A stretch of 64,000 nt of DNA from Phycisphaerae bacterium (GCA_012744475.1 JAAYBV010000053.1:124001-188000); one strand, 5' to 3'. Positions 1 to 9,310 are shown, counted from the stretch's first letter. Numbers and translations: made by a program. Notes: generated by a model from the letters alone, not told the origin.

Positions 1-1309
1 AAAGCCTGGCCAGCGTCTCGTAGCTGGTCCGGTTGGGGTCGTAGATGACCTCCACCGCCTCGGCGTGGCCGGTGCGGTCGGTGCAGACCTGCTTGTAGGT
101 CGGCCGGTCCACGTGACCGCCGATGTAGCCGACGGTGGTGGCGAGCACGCCGGGGGCCCGCTGCATGTGATACTCCGTCCCCCAGAAGCAGCCGGAAGCG
201 AAGATCGCTCGCTCGGTCTTCGGCTTGGCGGCGGCCCGCGCGTTGCGCAGGTCGGCCGAGAGGAAGTCCATCGAGATCGAGTTGACGCAGTAGCGTGTAT
301 TCTTCGGCGTCAGTTGCTCGCCCTGGAAGACGTGCCCCAGGTGCCCGCCGCAGTTGGCGCAGAGGATCTCGGTCCGCATCCCGTCGGCGTCGGGCTGCCA
401 CTTGACCGCGCCGGGAATCTGATCGTCGAAGCTGGGCCAGCCGCATTCCGAGCGGAACTTCGACGCTGATTCGAACAGCTCGGCCCCGCATCGCTTGCAG
501 GTGTAGACGCCGTTTTCGAAGAAGTTGTTGTACCTGCCGGTGAAGGGCCGCTCGGTCCCTTTGTAGAGAATGACGCGCTCCTCCTCGGGTGTCAGTTCGT
601 TGTACATGGTCTGCTCTCGGTAAAGGGACAGGTTGGCGACTGAAACATCGACCTCGATGTTCTTCTTTGCCGCGACGATGGCGACGGTTCGCAGGCCGGC
701 CGGGTCCAGCGGCGCCTGCACCAGGACCGGGACGAACTGCATGAACGGCAGCTTGACCTCCTGCCATTGCCCGTTCGTCTGGAGCGCCGCCTCATAATAC
801 TGCGTGGCGAACCGCGTGTCTTTGGTCCGCAGGCGAATCGCGTAGGATTCGCCGTTGCCCTTGACCCGCAGTCTCAGACCCGCAAAACCGTGGGCATCGA
901 AGTTCCGGCCTCGCGGGTGCAGGGCGAGCTGGGCCGCGATGAATCCGCCTCGGTCGGCGGATGTAACGGACCCGGTCAGGTGCAGGCACGCTTGCCCATC
1001 CTGCTGTACGAACTCCAGCTTCGTGGCGAGGGCATCTTGCCCTTGCGCTTTCTCCTCGGCACGAGGGCGGGACGCCCTCGCCACGGCGCCGCCCGAAGTC
1101 TGATCCGTTCGCAAGGCCCACTTGGTTCCGAGCACGCTGAGCTGATCCTTGCCGGAGAAGTCGTCGATCAGTCGCTCTGGCGCTGCAGGCGATCGGCTCT
1201 GGGTAGCTGTAGGACCGGTCTGCTGCCCCCAAGCTACGACAAATACAGTGCTTATGAGAATCATGAGTGCCGCGAATCCGGCTGCCGTGAAACGCTTTAT
1301 CCGGTTCAT
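1..1309 (-). CDS. msrAB: Exported CIA30-MsrB-MsrA fusion (methionine sulfoxide reductase B/A), 3' end outside window
   Basis: Reduces both epimers of methionine sulfoxide in oxidised proteins, probably in the periplasm. I translated this frame by hand: it is open from the ATG at 1309 to base 1, so the gene runs off the window after about 436 residues. Residues 1-27 are a signal peptide. Residues about 45-233 resemble the CIA30/NDUFAF1 carbohydrate-binding-like fold. MsrB follows from residue 235, with zinc CxxC pairs (CKRCG, CANCG) and catalytic Cys341 in RYCVNS. MsrA then starts, with its catalytic motif GCFWGTEY (Cys374). MsrB-MsrA fusions are known; a CIA30 module in front is unusual. An 11-bp inverted repeat pair at 1023-1084 lies inside the CIA30-coding part and is translated in frame. 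A start at the MsrB methionine (607) is possible, but the upstream frame has a clean signal peptide and domain. Confidence 0.88.
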   Translation of the reverse strand, partial: MNRIKRFTAAGFAALMILISTVFVVAWGQQTGPTATQSRSPAAPERLIDDFSGKDQLSVLGTKWALRTDQTSGGAVARASRPRAEEKAQGQDALATKLEFVQQDGQACLHLTGSVTSADRGGFIAAQLALHPRGRNFDAHGFAGLRLRVKGNGESYAIRLRTKDTRFATQYYEAALQTNGQWQEVKLPFMQFVPVLVQAPLDPAGLRTVAIVAAKKNIEVDVSVANLSLYREQTMYNELTPEEERVILYKGTERPFTGRYNNFFENGVYTCKRCGAELFESASKFRSECGWPSFDDQIPGAVKWQPDADGMRTEILCANCGGHLGHVFQGEQLTPKNTRYCVNSISMDFLSADLRNARAAAKPKTERAIFASGCFWGTEYHMQRAPGVLATTVGYIGGHVDRPTYKQVCTDRTGHAEAVEVIYDPNRTSYETLARL

Positions 1310-1672
1310 AGCTGCTCCTTTCATAGCTGACTACTATGTATACTGGGAGTCGCAGCCTATTGTTTTCCACTTTTGGCGGCAGGGGCGTCGATTGCCCGAC
1401 GGCGGTGGTCTGTCGAGCTCGGTCGTAAGGGCGAGGCATGCCTCGCCCCTACCAACAACCTCGCAGACAACGCCGCCGGCCCCTCCCGCGCCTGATGGCC
1501 GGCGTGGTGTGGCAGCGGCAAGCGTGCTTGCCGATGGTGGCAGACGGTCTCCTGCCCTCGTGCAGGGCGGGCCAATTCCTGACCGGAGCGATCCGTCCGG
1601 ATATGGAGCGAGGGGCTGGGATCATCGATCCCAGCCCCTCGGGCACTGCTGTTGTTGATCTGCGTCTTCGGG
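1310..1672. other. Intergenic region with several palindromes
   Basis: This 363-bp stretch has no credible gene. It holds a perfect 20-bp palindrome at 1429-1448 (half-site GGGCGAGGCA), a 16-bp palindrome with 2-base centre at 1517-1532 (GGCAAGC arms), and a 15-bp-stem hairpin at 1609-1641. It includes the 5' side of the msr fusion gene and the 3' side of the LamG gene. Confidence 0.7.
1609..1641 (-). terminator. Strong hairpin downstream of the LamG gene
   Basis: A perfect 15-bp inverted repeat (arm CGAGGGGCTGGGATC) with a 3-base loop lies 32 bp beyond the stop codon of the LamG gene. No T-run follows on either strand, so it may act as a transcript-stabilising 3' hairpin or a factor-assisted terminator. 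Confidence 0.5.
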
Positions 1673-4600
1673 TCAGAACGGCTTGGCCACCGGTGTGGTC
1701 ACGCCGGCGAGCCACAGGATCTCCCCTTCGGACAGGGCCTTGTCGTAGACCCGGACGTCGTCGAGCAGACCGATGTACAGCTTGTACAGGCCGCCCGCCG
1801 TGTGGTCGGTGATCGCGCCGATATAGGCGTTGTGCTGCGACGTGCCGGCGAGATTGTACTGCTCGGTGGCGACGGCGGTTCCTTCCAGCGCCCCGTCGAT
1901 GAAGATCCGCAGGTTGACGCCTTGCCTCTGGCCGGCCACCGAATGCCACTCATCGTCGTTGGTCACGCTTGCCGAGTTGATCACGTACTTGGTGACGTCG
2001 TCGTCGGTGACGAGGGTGACGACGCCTTCGGTGGTCTCGCTCATGATCAGACAGTAGCGATGCCCGCCGCCGGTGTCTCCGCCCTTGCCGTAGATGGTCC
2101 CCTTGTTCTCGTCGCCGGTGCCGGTCATGCCGGTCTTGTACCAGGCGGTCACGGTCCAGTCCGTGGTGCTGAAATCGAGCAGGGCGGGATTGCCGAGATC
2201 GGCGTAGCCGGCGTCGTTGACCTGGAGGGCCATGCCGTTGCCGGGCCGGCCGGAAGCGACGAATTGTCCGTCGCGGATCGTGCCGTTCAGTCCCTTGCCT
2301 GAGCTGTCGTTGGCGTTGCCCTCGAACTCGTAGCGGGCCAGCAGGTTGGCGGCGTCGGGCTCCGTCGGCGTGATGAACTCAGGGGCCTTCGGATACAGCC
2401 GGATGTCGTCGATGTACAGGATGCCCTTGGACCCTGAGCCTTCGATGCCGATTATCAGCGTGGTCACGTTCCGCAGATTGCCGACCGCAGATAGATCGAT
2501 GTTCCAGGGCAGCCAGGCCGTCTTGGCGATGTCGGCCGGATCGCCGTTGTAGGCGATCTTGGTGTTGTTGATCTTCACGTACATCTGTCCGGTGTTGTCG
2601 GCCGCGCCTCGGAAGTAGAGCGACAGGCTCTTGATGCCGTTGGCGGTCCAGTCCTGCGGCTCTTCGAACTGACGTTCGGTCTCCGAATAGGACGACGACC
2701 CGCTGTTGTCGTACTGAAGAGGCATCGACTGGACGCCGCTGTGGACGATGGTCCGCTCGGCAAACGGCGCGTTGAGGTAGCCGACCGTCGAGCCGGTCTC
2801 GTTGACCCAGCCGTCGAGCCAGGTGTCGAAGATCGCGGTTCCGGCTTCGACGTCGTCGTCGTAGGTCTCGAACCCGTCGACCAAAGCGTACTCCTGCGTC
2901 GAGAAGGTCCAGACCTCGCCGGCCCAGAGGGAGTCGGCTCCCACCTCATCCACCTTCCAGTGATATGTGGTTCCGTAGTTCATCGCGTCCGGAGTCCAGG
3001 CGCTTTGGGCGACGCTGTCGGCCAGAGGCAGATTCTCCGGGTCCGTACCGAAGTACACGTCGTGCGAAGTCGCCTCGCGGCCGGCGCGCCAGCTCAGAGC
3101 GGCGTCCATGGCGATATCGGTTGCGGCATCGGCCGGCTGCGGCTCGCGGGCCTGCACGGGGACATAGAAGAAGCGAACCTCGCTCAGACCGTACTGAGCG
3201 AGCATGCCCCAGTTGCTGTTGACGGTCAGGCGAACGTACCTTGCCGCTGCGCCCTGGAAGTCCACGACGCTGTTGTGAGCGTAGCCGGCACTGGCAGGCG
3301 CCTTGGCCAGCTCAACGTCGCCGAGCGCGGTCCAGTCGGCTCCGTCGGCGGAGTACTCGATCGTCACATTTCTGAGCCCGAATCCGAGCACCAGCTCGAA
3401 CTCGACGTTGTAGTTCCAGACCCACATCTCGTAGAGTTTATATATCTTGTCGAACTCGTACTGGATGTAGACGGGGTCGTCTCCGGCCGGCAGGCCCAGC
3501 CACATGTCCGAAGCGTCGGTGGAGTGCCCATCCGCCGCGTCGAGGCCGGAACCATTGACGGTGTTCTGCGGGCCTGCGGTCGCGCCGGAGGTTGCGTTGC
3601 TCGTCGCGATGATGTCGGCAATCGGATACGCGTACGGTTCCGTTGTGAAGCTCCAGACCTCGCCCCTGAAGATGGTACTGTCCGGGGGAGCGTTGACCTC
3701 GTCGATCCGCCAATAGTAGGTTGTGCCGAATTCAAGCAGACCCGACGGATCGTAGCTGGCGTCACTCTGGCCCTGGCTGACCAGGACCCCCAAAGGATTG
3801 GCCCGGCTGGCGGTATTGACATCATCGAAGACGGTCCCGAAGTAGACGTCGTGGGTCACCGCTGTCTCTCCCGCCATCCAGCGGAGCGTCGTGTCGCGCA
3901 ATACGTCCGTCGCCTGATCGCTCGGGCTCGGATCATGAGCGGTGTCAGCAACGCCGACATCCTGCATGACGAAGTCGATTTCGGCTTGCGACAGGGCCTT
4001 CTTGAAAACGCGAACGTCGTCAATGGCACCGTCATAGGTCTTGAAAAGAGCGCTGGTGTCATTGGCTGTGATCGCTCCGAGATAGCCGTTGTGCTGTGAA
4101 GTGCCGGACAGATTGTAGGTGGCGGACAGCCCCGTATTGGAGCCCTCCTCCTGACCGTCGGTGTACACCAGGATGGCGGTGGCCCTTCTCATCCCCACGA
4201 CGAAGTGCCATTCGCCGTCGTTGACGCGCGTAGAGGCTGTCGCCTGGTACTTCGTCACATTGTCGTCCGTTGTCAGGGTTATCACGCCTTCTGTGCTCTC
4301 ACTGACGGCCAGTGTATAGCGATGACCGCCGGAGTTGTCCCCGCCTTTGGCATAGATGGTCCCCTTATTTGCATCGCCTGTTCCCGTCATGCTGTTCCTG
4401 ATCCAGGCTGTGATGGTCCAGTCCGTGGTGCTGAAATCGAGCGCGGGCGGGTTGCCCAGATCCACGTAGCCGTCATTGGACAGCTCCAGGCACCAGCCGC
4501 CTCCATGCCAACCCGGGCTCACCCACTGCCCCCCGGTGATGGTCCCTACAATACCACTGCCCGAGCTGTCCCCGGTGGTTAGACCAGACCCCTCGTCCAG

Positions 4601-4693
4601 TTTCCACCAGCCAACCAGATTCGGGTCTGCGGCCTGGGCAATGCCCCCGACCAGAGCACCCATCATGGCCAATATCAGAAGATTCTTCGACAT
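1673..4693 (-). CDS. Exported LamG / discoidin-domain surface protein
   Basis: A 1006-residue secreted protein without a recognisable catalytic domain, probably involved in carbohydrate binding or adhesion. Residues 1-21 are a signal peptide ending AQA. Two LamG (concanavalin-like jelly-roll) domains occupy about 25-240 and 790-1000; both contain the DFSTTDWT and LDDVRVFDKALS-type signatures. Between them are two related Ig/FN3-like segments (about 250-350 and 515-600, each with SHDVYFGT or THDVYFGT), an F5/8-type discoidin domain (about 360-510) and another jelly-roll-like segment (about 605-770). The ATG at 4693 is preceded by AAGGAGGA at good spacing. The neighbouring GH43 gene on the same strand suggests a joint role in glycan use. 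Substrate is not readable from sequence. Confidence 0.9.
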   Translation of the reverse strand: MSKNLLILAMMGALVGGIAQAADPNLVGWWKLDEGSGLTTGDSSGSGIVGTITGGQWVSPGWHGGGWCLELSNDGYVDLGNPPALDFSTTDWTITAWIRNSMTGTGDANKGTIYAKGGDNSGGHRYTLAVSESTEGVITLTTDDNVTKYQATASTRVNDGEWHFVVGMRRATAILVYTDGQEEGSNTGLSATYNLSGTSQHNGYLGAITANDTSALFKTYDGAIDDVRVFKKALSQAEIDFVMQDVGVADTAHDPSPSDQATDVLRDTTLRWMAGETAVTHDVYFGTVFDDVNTASRANPLGVLVSQGQSDASYDPSGLLEFGTTYYWRIDEVNAPPDSTIFRGEVWSFTTEPYAYPIADIIATSNATSGATAGPQNTVNGSGLDAADGHSTDASDMWLGLPAGDDPVYIQYEFDKIYKLYEMWVWNYNVEFELVLGFGLRNVTIEYSADGADWTALGDVELAKAPASAGYAHNSVVDFQGAAARYVRLTVNSNWGMLAQYGLSEVRFFYVPVQAREPQPADAATDIAMDAALSWRAGREATSHDVYFGTDPENLPLADSVAQSAWTPDAMNYGTTYHWKVDEVGADSLWAGEVWTFSTQEYALVDGFETYDDDVEAGTAIFDTWLDGWVNETGSTVGYLNAPFAERTIVHSGVQSMPLQYDNSGSSSYSETERQFEEPQDWTANGIKSLSLYFRGAADNTGQMYVKINNTKIAYNGDPADIAKTAWLPWNIDLSAVGNLRNVTTLIIGIEGSGSKGILYIDDIRLYPKAPEFITPTEPDAANLLARYEFEGNANDSSGKGLNGTIRDGQFVASGRPGNGMALQVNDAGYADLGNPALLDFSTTDWTVTAWYKTGMTGTGDENKGTIYGKGGDTGGGHRYCLIMSETTEGVVTLVTDDDVTKYVINSASVTNDDEWHSVAGQRQGVNLRIFIDGALEGTAVATEQYNLAGTSQHNAYIGAITDHTAGGLYKLYIGLLDDVRVYDKALSEGEILWLAGVTTPVAKPF

Positions 4694-4993
4694 GATTGTC
4701 CTCCTTCAGAATCGATCACTGGAACTGCACAGGCGTCGCGTGCCGACGCGCTACAGATGTGTCGTGCTGGCATGCCTCCCGAACGCAGCGGGAATCGTAC
4801 TGTGAATGCTCCCCCTGCACCATGTATCGGGCACTACACATCGGCTCAGGTCCTCCGTCCCGTCTATGTTGAACTCGGGGGTCCACAATCCATTGGACTG
4901 ACCCTGAACCTCCCGCAACCGCCAACTCTCTTATATCACATCCTGGCCTGTCATGCAACGGAATCTGTCCGGACTTGGCCCGCGTTCGGGGTA

Positions 4994-5917
4994 CTATGGC
5001 TCTCTCGTCGGGGCGGTGACCGGTGCCGGCTGAGGAACGCCTCGGGTGGCCTTGCCGTGCAGAACACCCGCCTCGTCGAACCATAGCGGGTCGATGCAGA
5101 TGAACCGGTTCCAGGGCTGGGAATCGTCCTTCTTCTGGTGGTAAATCGACCATAGCTTGCCGGCGCGATCCTTGACGACGCAGCCGTGGCCCGGCCCGAA
5201 GGCCTGGTCGGTCCGGCGGACGATGGGGTTGCCGGCGTACTTGCTGAACGGGCCCGTCGGCGCAGTCGCGGTCGCGTAGCCGATGGCGTAGTCCAGCGTG
5301 TTGGCCGCCGTGCCCGAGTAGAGCAGGTAATAGGTCCCCTGATGCTTGAGCATCCACGGGCCTTCCGTGACCGCGCCGCGAATCTTCTCCCACGGCTCAG
5401 TCGGATGGAGCAGTTCGATGGGCTCGCCGTCCTTCTGGAGCGGGGTCCTCATCGGCTGGACGTGAATTCGGAAACCGGGGAACTGCACGTAGTAGAGGTA
5501 GTACCTGCCGTCGTCGTCGCAGAACATGTGGGCGTCGATGGCGTTGTCGAACAGCCTGGCGCGATCGACGAACTTCCCGTCGGGCCGATCGGCGACGGCG
5601 ACCCCGATGTTCTCGCCGACCGTGTAGTAGAGATAGAACCTGCCATCCTTCGGATCGCGGAAGACGTCAGGCGCCCAGACGTTCCTTTGGCCCGGCTCGA
5701 ACACCCGGGGGCCCTTGGTCCAATGGACCAGGTCCGTCGAGGTGTAAACGTGGTAGCTGACGTTGTCCCCGGTCGGATAAAGGTAATAGGTGCCGTCGAC
5801 GAAGATCACGGTCGGGTCCGCCGGTCCGATCTCGTCGATGATGGGATTGGTGTAGGTCCTTTCCGCCGCTGTTGCCAGCGACGCCAGAACGACCAGGCTC
5901 AATATCGCGTTCAGCAT
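4994..5917 (-). CDS. Exported glycoside hydrolase family 43 enzyme
   Basis: A 307-residue five-bladed beta-propeller hydrolase of the GH43 type (arabinofuranosidase/xylosidase-like activities are known for the family; the substrate here is unknown). Residues 1-17 are a signal peptide. The expected triad is visible: Asp34 in GPADPT (general base), Asp128 in AIDAHMF (pKa modulator) and Glu185 in VTEGPW (general acid). Other family marks are VWAPDVF and DGTYYLYP. The frame is open far upstream, but the start at 5917 has GGGAGGT upstream and gives the signal peptide. It is transcribed divergently from the Gfo/Idh/MocA gene at 6089, so the 171-bp gap probably carries promoters for both. Confidence 0.9.
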   Translation of the reverse strand: MLNAILSLVVLASLATAAERTYTNPIIDEIGPADPTVIFVDGTYYLYPTGDNVSYHVYTSTDLVHWTKGPRVFEPGQRNVWAPDVFRDPKDGRFYLYYTVGENIGVAVADRPDGKFVDRARLFDNAIDAHMFCDDDGRYYLYYVQFPGFRIHVQPMRTPLQKDGEPIELLHPTEPWEKIRGAVTEGPWMLKHQGTYYLLYSGTAANTLDYAIGYATATAPTGPFSKYAGNPIVRRTDQAFGPGHGCVVKDRAGKLWSIYHQKKDDSQPWNRFICIDPLWFDEAGVLHGKATRGVPQPAPVTAPTREP

Positions 5918-6088
5918 TTCAACGACCTCCCAGGAAGGTTTTGCAGTTCTGTCCATGCTACCCGAGGATCGCAGCGACGCCAAGAAGCAGGCCGAAAACT
6001 TGCCTGACGGAGGGCTCGTCTGTAAGATCGGTTTCTTCGCCCACGCGGCGTGCGGCGAGCGAACGTCAACCGAGGTGGAGGCCGGCCT

Positions 6089-7246
6089 ATGCGTACGGTT
6101 CGATTCGGCATCATTGGTTGCGGGATGATCGGGCGGGAGCTCGCCAGTGCGGCGGCTCGCTGGCTGCACCTGCCTGAGATGACGGTGCGGCCGGAGATCG
6201 TTGCCGTCTGCAACCGCACCCTCGCGACGCCCAAGGTCGACTGGTTCCGCGACAACATCCCGACCCTCAGGCAGGTCACCAGCGACTACCGCGAGCTTCT
6301 GGCCAATCCCGACGTCGAGGCGGTCTACATCGCGCTGCCGCACCACCTGCACGCGGAAACCTATCTGAGGGCTCTCGAAGCCGGCAAGCACCTGATGGGC
6401 GAGAAACCCTTCGGCATCGACCGCCAGGCGAACGAGGTGATCCTCGCAGGGGCCCGCAAGCACCCGGAACTGTGCGTCCGGTGTGCCTCGCAGTTCTTCT
6501 TCTTCCCGGCGGCCCAGAGAATTGGGCGGATGATCGAAGCAGGGGCCTTCGGGAAGATCATCGAGGTCAACGTGGGGTTCCTCCATAGCAGCGACCTGAA
6601 TCCGGACAAGCCGATCAACTGGAAGCGGATGCGCCAGCTTAACGGCGACTATGGCTGCCTCGGTGACCTCGGGCCCCACGTCTGCACGCTGCCCTTCCGG
6701 GCGGGCTGGGTGCCGCGCAATGTGCGGGCGGTGCTGTCGAACATCATCCCGTCGCGCCCGGATGGGCAGGGCGGCGGCGTCCCGTGCGAGACCTGGGACA
6801 ACGCGACGCTGTTGTGCGAGATGGAAGCTCCGGACTCGGGCGGGGTGTTTCCAATGACGCTGCGGGCCCATCGCATCTCGCCGGGCCAGCGAAACAACTG
6901 GTACATTGAGATTCTCGGGACGGCCGCGTCGGCCCGATACAGCCTCAGGCAGGCCAACACGCTGGAGGTGCTGGAGTACAGAGGCGGCGCCGAGCAGCAG
7001 TGGCGATGGATCGAGATGGGGCAGGAGACCGCGTTTCGGTCGATCACGCAGGAATTGGCTCAGTTCGGCGTCTGCGATGCGATCCTGCAGATGTGGGCGG
7101 CGTACCTCTATGAACTGGAGGCCGGCCGGCCCCTCAGCCGCTTCGCCGGCTGCACCCGGCCGGAAGAAACCGCTCTGTGGCACAAGCTGTTCACCGCCGC
7201 CCTCGAATCCCACGCCACGGGCAGGACAGTCCTCGTCTCACGCTGA
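6089..7246 (+). CDS. Gfo/Idh/MocA family oxidoreductase (cytoplasmic)
   Basis: A 385-residue NAD(P)-dependent sugar or inositol dehydrogenase-like protein. The N-terminus MRTVRFGIIGCGMIGRE is a Rossmann GxGxxG fold, and GEKPFG is the family EKP motif supplying the catalytic lysine. There is no signal peptide, unlike the two family members at 61152 and 62493. I chose the ATG at 6089 because GGTGGAGG lies just upstream and the Rossmann strand starts there; an in-frame ATG at 6050 would add 13 unlikely residues. It is divergent from the GH43 gene, which suggests it handles a sugar released by that enzyme; this is inference. Confidence 0.9.
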   Translation: MRTVRFGIIGCGMIGRELASAAARWLHLPEMTVRPEIVAVCNRTLATPKVDWFRDNIPTLRQVTSDYRELLANPDVEAVYIALPHHLHAETYLRALEAGKHLMGEKPFGIDRQANEVILAGARKHPELCVRCASQFFFFPAAQRIGRMIEAGAFGKIIEVNVGFLHSSDLNPDKPINWKRMRQLNGDYGCLGDLGPHVCTLPFRAGWVPRNVRAVLSNIIPSRPDGQGGGVPCETWDNATLLCEMEAPDSGGVFPMTLRAHRISPGQRNNWYIEILGTAASARYSLRQANTLEVLEYRGGAEQQWRWIEMGQETAFRSITQELAQFGVCDAILQMWAAYLYELEAGRPLSRFAGCTRPEETALWHKLFTAALESHATGRTVLVSR

Positions 7247-7279
7247 GCGGGGTGCTGGCGTATAAGGGAGAGTCGATTC

Positions 7280-7825
7280 TTGAAAAGGGTAGTTGAGACT
7301 TGGGAGGTTGCGGACGTCGGTCCGGTGGCCGTGGCGGTCTCGGACCGGGCGCGCCATGCGCGGATCACGATCAAGCGGAACGGCGTGGTCACGTTGACCC
7401 TGCCCAAGCGGATGTCGCTGGAGCAGGGCAGGCAACTACTCCAGAAGGGAAGAAGCTGGATTCAAAAGCATTTGCGACAGGTTCAGGCCGAACAGAGCGA
7501 CCCACGGCTCGACCGCACCCAAGCGCGCAGGCAGCTTCTTGAACGCCTTGAACACTTGGCCAGGCAGCATGGATTTGCGTACAACAAGGTCTTCATCAAG
7601 AACCAGAAGACTTTGTGGGGCAGTTGCTCGTCCCACAACAACATCAACCTGAACGTGCATCTGGTCCGTCTGCCCGAGGAGCTTCGCGACTACGTTCTCG
7701 TTCACGAGCTGGTCCACACCCGGCACAAGAACCACAGTCGGCAGTTCTGGGAGACGCTGAACTCGATTGTAGGCGACGGTCGGAAGCTCCAGCGCCAACT
7801 TCGCCGCTATCAGCCGCGACCATAG
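7280..7825 (+). CDS. YgjP-like M48-type zinc metallopeptidase
   Basis: A 181-residue protein of the YgjP/SprT-like (DUF45) family of putative zinc metallopeptidases. The zinc motif is HELVH at 142-146, followed by KNHSRQFW with His152; this matches the family pattern HExxH...NHS..FW. The upstream TLWGSCSS block (111-118) is also typical. Start is a TTG at 7280 with AAGGGAG about 8 bases upstream; it follows the Gfo/Idh gene by 33 bp and may be co-transcribed. Its biological substrate is not known for the family. Confidence 0.88.
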   Translation: MKRVVETWEVADVGPVAVAVSDRARHARITIKRNGVVTLTLPKRMSLEQGRQLLQKGRSWIQKHLRQVQAEQSDPRLDRTQARRQLLERLEHLARQHGFAYNKVFIKNQKTLWGSCSSHNNINLNVHLVRLPEELRDYVLVHELVHTRHKNHSRQFWETLNSIVGDGRKLQRQLRRYQPRP

Positions 7826-7875
7826 GCAGACCGCCGGTTCAACGTCCTCGCATGACACGCAGACCTGGTGGGCTC

Positions 7876-8376
7876 TCAGAACTCCCCTTCCACGTAGTCG
7901 TCGAAATGGTACATTTCCGCGTTTTCAAGAAATGTCTCCGGCCGGGCCACGAAGTCGCAGAGGCGCTGGACCAGGACCAGGTGTTTGTTCTCCTCCTCGG
8001 CCAGTTGTTTGAGGATGGTCCTGTGGTTCGAGTCTTTGGCCTCGCCGGCCTTCTGAAGGTAGAAATCGCGGCTCTTCTTCTCGATCTCACAGGCTTTGCG
8101 ATACAGATCCGCCTCGCTGATGTCGAAGTCGAAGTGTTTGGCGCCGTCCCGCATCTTGGCGAAGGTCTTCTCGGCGTGCTTCAGGACGTCCGTCGCCGCC
8201 GGTTTTCCGCTGGCCTGATTCTGCATGGCCTTCACCGTCTCATAGTGCTTGACCTCCTCGCCGGCAAGCATGTTCAAGATGTTCTTCAGTCCGGTGTTGT
8301 CGGTCCTGTCCGCCAGTTCCCGGTAGAAATGCTCGGCGTACTTCTCCTTCTCCATCGCGAACTCAAATATGTCCAT
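7876..8376 (-). CDS. Rubrerythrin-family ferritin-like diiron protein
   Basis: A 166-residue four-helix diiron protein, likely a peroxide-reducing or oxygen-protective enzyme in an anaerobe. Carboxylate and His ligand positions typical of the fold are visible: Glu15, Glu41 and His44 (GEEVKHYE), Glu98 (CEIEKKSRDFY) and the EEENKH block ending at His132. The C-terminal rubredoxin domain of classical rubrerythrin is absent, so electrons must come from a separate donor. The start at 8376 follows GGAAAGGAGA; the frame is open upstream but that part looks random. It is divergent from the ferritin-like gene at 8667, so the two probably share a 290-bp control region. Confidence 0.9.
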   Translation of the reverse strand: MDIFEFAMEKEKYAEHFYRELADRTDNTGLKNILNMLAGEEVKHYETVKAMQNQASGKPAATDVLKHAEKTFAKMRDGAKHFDFDISEADLYRKACEIEKKSRDFYLQKAGEAKDSNHRTILKQLAEEENKHLVLVQRLCDFVARPETFLENAEMYHFDDYVEGEF

Positions 8377-8666
8377 CGATTCTCCTTTCCATGATCGGCT
8401 CCAACGCCTGCACCCTGCGAGGTCGCCATGAAACCTGTTGTCCTGCGGTCCGGCCCATGGCACGAATAGTCCTACTGCCGGACAGGCCATTTGTTCTGAG
8501 AAACTGGAATGTTTCGGCCGGGGTGCTTGACTTCCTTCGATCGTGAACAACAATAGCACGGACAACGAGTGCGTTTTCCGTGGCTTGGTCGGCGCGTGCG
8601 GCGTACTGTTGTCCCCGCAACGACGCAGAGGAATGCTCGCAAGGGCGCAAGCTAAGGAGGTATGCA
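8377..8666. promoter_or_regulatory. Divergent control region between two ferritin-like genes
   Basis: About 290 bp without a gene between the divergent rubrerythrin and ferritin-like genes. A weak sigma70-like candidate on the + strand is TTGACT at 8527-8532 with ACAATA 17 bp downstream. No clear operator palindrome was found. Confidence 0.4.
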
Positions 8667-9164
8667 ATGGGAACCAGAGGTATCGAAATCGTCGGAATGG
8701 ACGTCAAGGAGCTGCTCGAACTGTTGAATCGGGCCTACTGTGACGAGTGGCTGGCCTACTACCAATACTGGCTGGGGGCCAAAGTCGTCAAAGGGCCGAT
8801 GAAGGACGCCGTGATCGTGGAGCTTGAGCAGCACGCCACCGAGGAGCTGAGCCACGCGTTGATGCTGACCAACCGGATCATTCAGTTGGGCGGAACGCCG
8901 ATTACCACGCCCCAGGCCTGGTACAAGTGGACCAACTGCGGTTATGATGCCCCGGATGATCCCTATGTCCAGACGATCCTGGAGCAGAATATTAAGGGCG
9001 AGCAGTGCGCCATCAGCACGTACCAGAAGCTCATGCAGAAGACCCAGACGGCCGACCCGGTCACGTACAACATCGCCCTGCAGATCATCGAGCAGGAAGT
9101 CGAGCATGAGGAGGACCTCCAGGCGTTGCAGGAGGATCTTGAACTGATGCTCAAGAGACCGTAG
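8667..9164 (+). CDS. Ferritin-like (bacterioferritin/Dps-related) protein
   Basis: A 165-residue four-helix ferritin-like protein with likely diiron ligands Glu27, Glu60 and His63 (TEELSHAL), Glu112 (KGEQCA) and Glu144/His147 (EQEVEHEED). Such proteins store iron or detoxify peroxide; here the assignment is by fold only. AAGGAGG at 8654-8660 fixes the ATG at 8667; an out-of-frame ATG at 8662 lies between. It is divergent from the rubrerythrin-family gene, giving a small oxidative-stress pair next to the redox-controlled hydrogenase operon. Confidence 0.88.
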   Translation: MGTRGIEIVGMDVKELLELLNRAYCDEWLAYYQYWLGAKVVKGPMKDAVIVELEQHATEELSHALMLTNRIIQLGGTPITTPQAWYKWTNCGYDAPDDPYVQTILEQNIKGEQCAISTYQKLMQKTQTADPVTYNIALQIIEQEVEHEEDLQALQEDLELMLKRP

Positions 9165-9275
9165 TCTTTGGATAACGGCATATCCTTTGGCGTGCCGGAA
9201 CGCACAGGAGTGTGATTTTCTCTCATGTTTTGAGGCCGCGGCAGCCGATTTTCAAGAAATGCGGAAGAATTCGGC

Positions 9276-9304
9276 TTGACAGTCGCCGAGAGGCCGCATA
9301 TACT
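9276..9304 (+). promoter_or_regulatory. Near-consensus sigma70 promoter
   Basis: TTGACA (9276-9281), 17-bp spacer, TATACT (9299-9304). It is the best sigma70 match I found in the window, and no obvious protein gene follows. Predicted transcription start is about 9311. Confidence 0.75.
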
Positions 9305-9310
9305 GTAATT

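Noticed and set aside
5918-7213. Upstream extension of the GH43 frame to 739 residues
   Set aside because: The extra part is antisense to the Gfo/Idh/MocA gene; the start at 5917 has an SD and a signal peptide.
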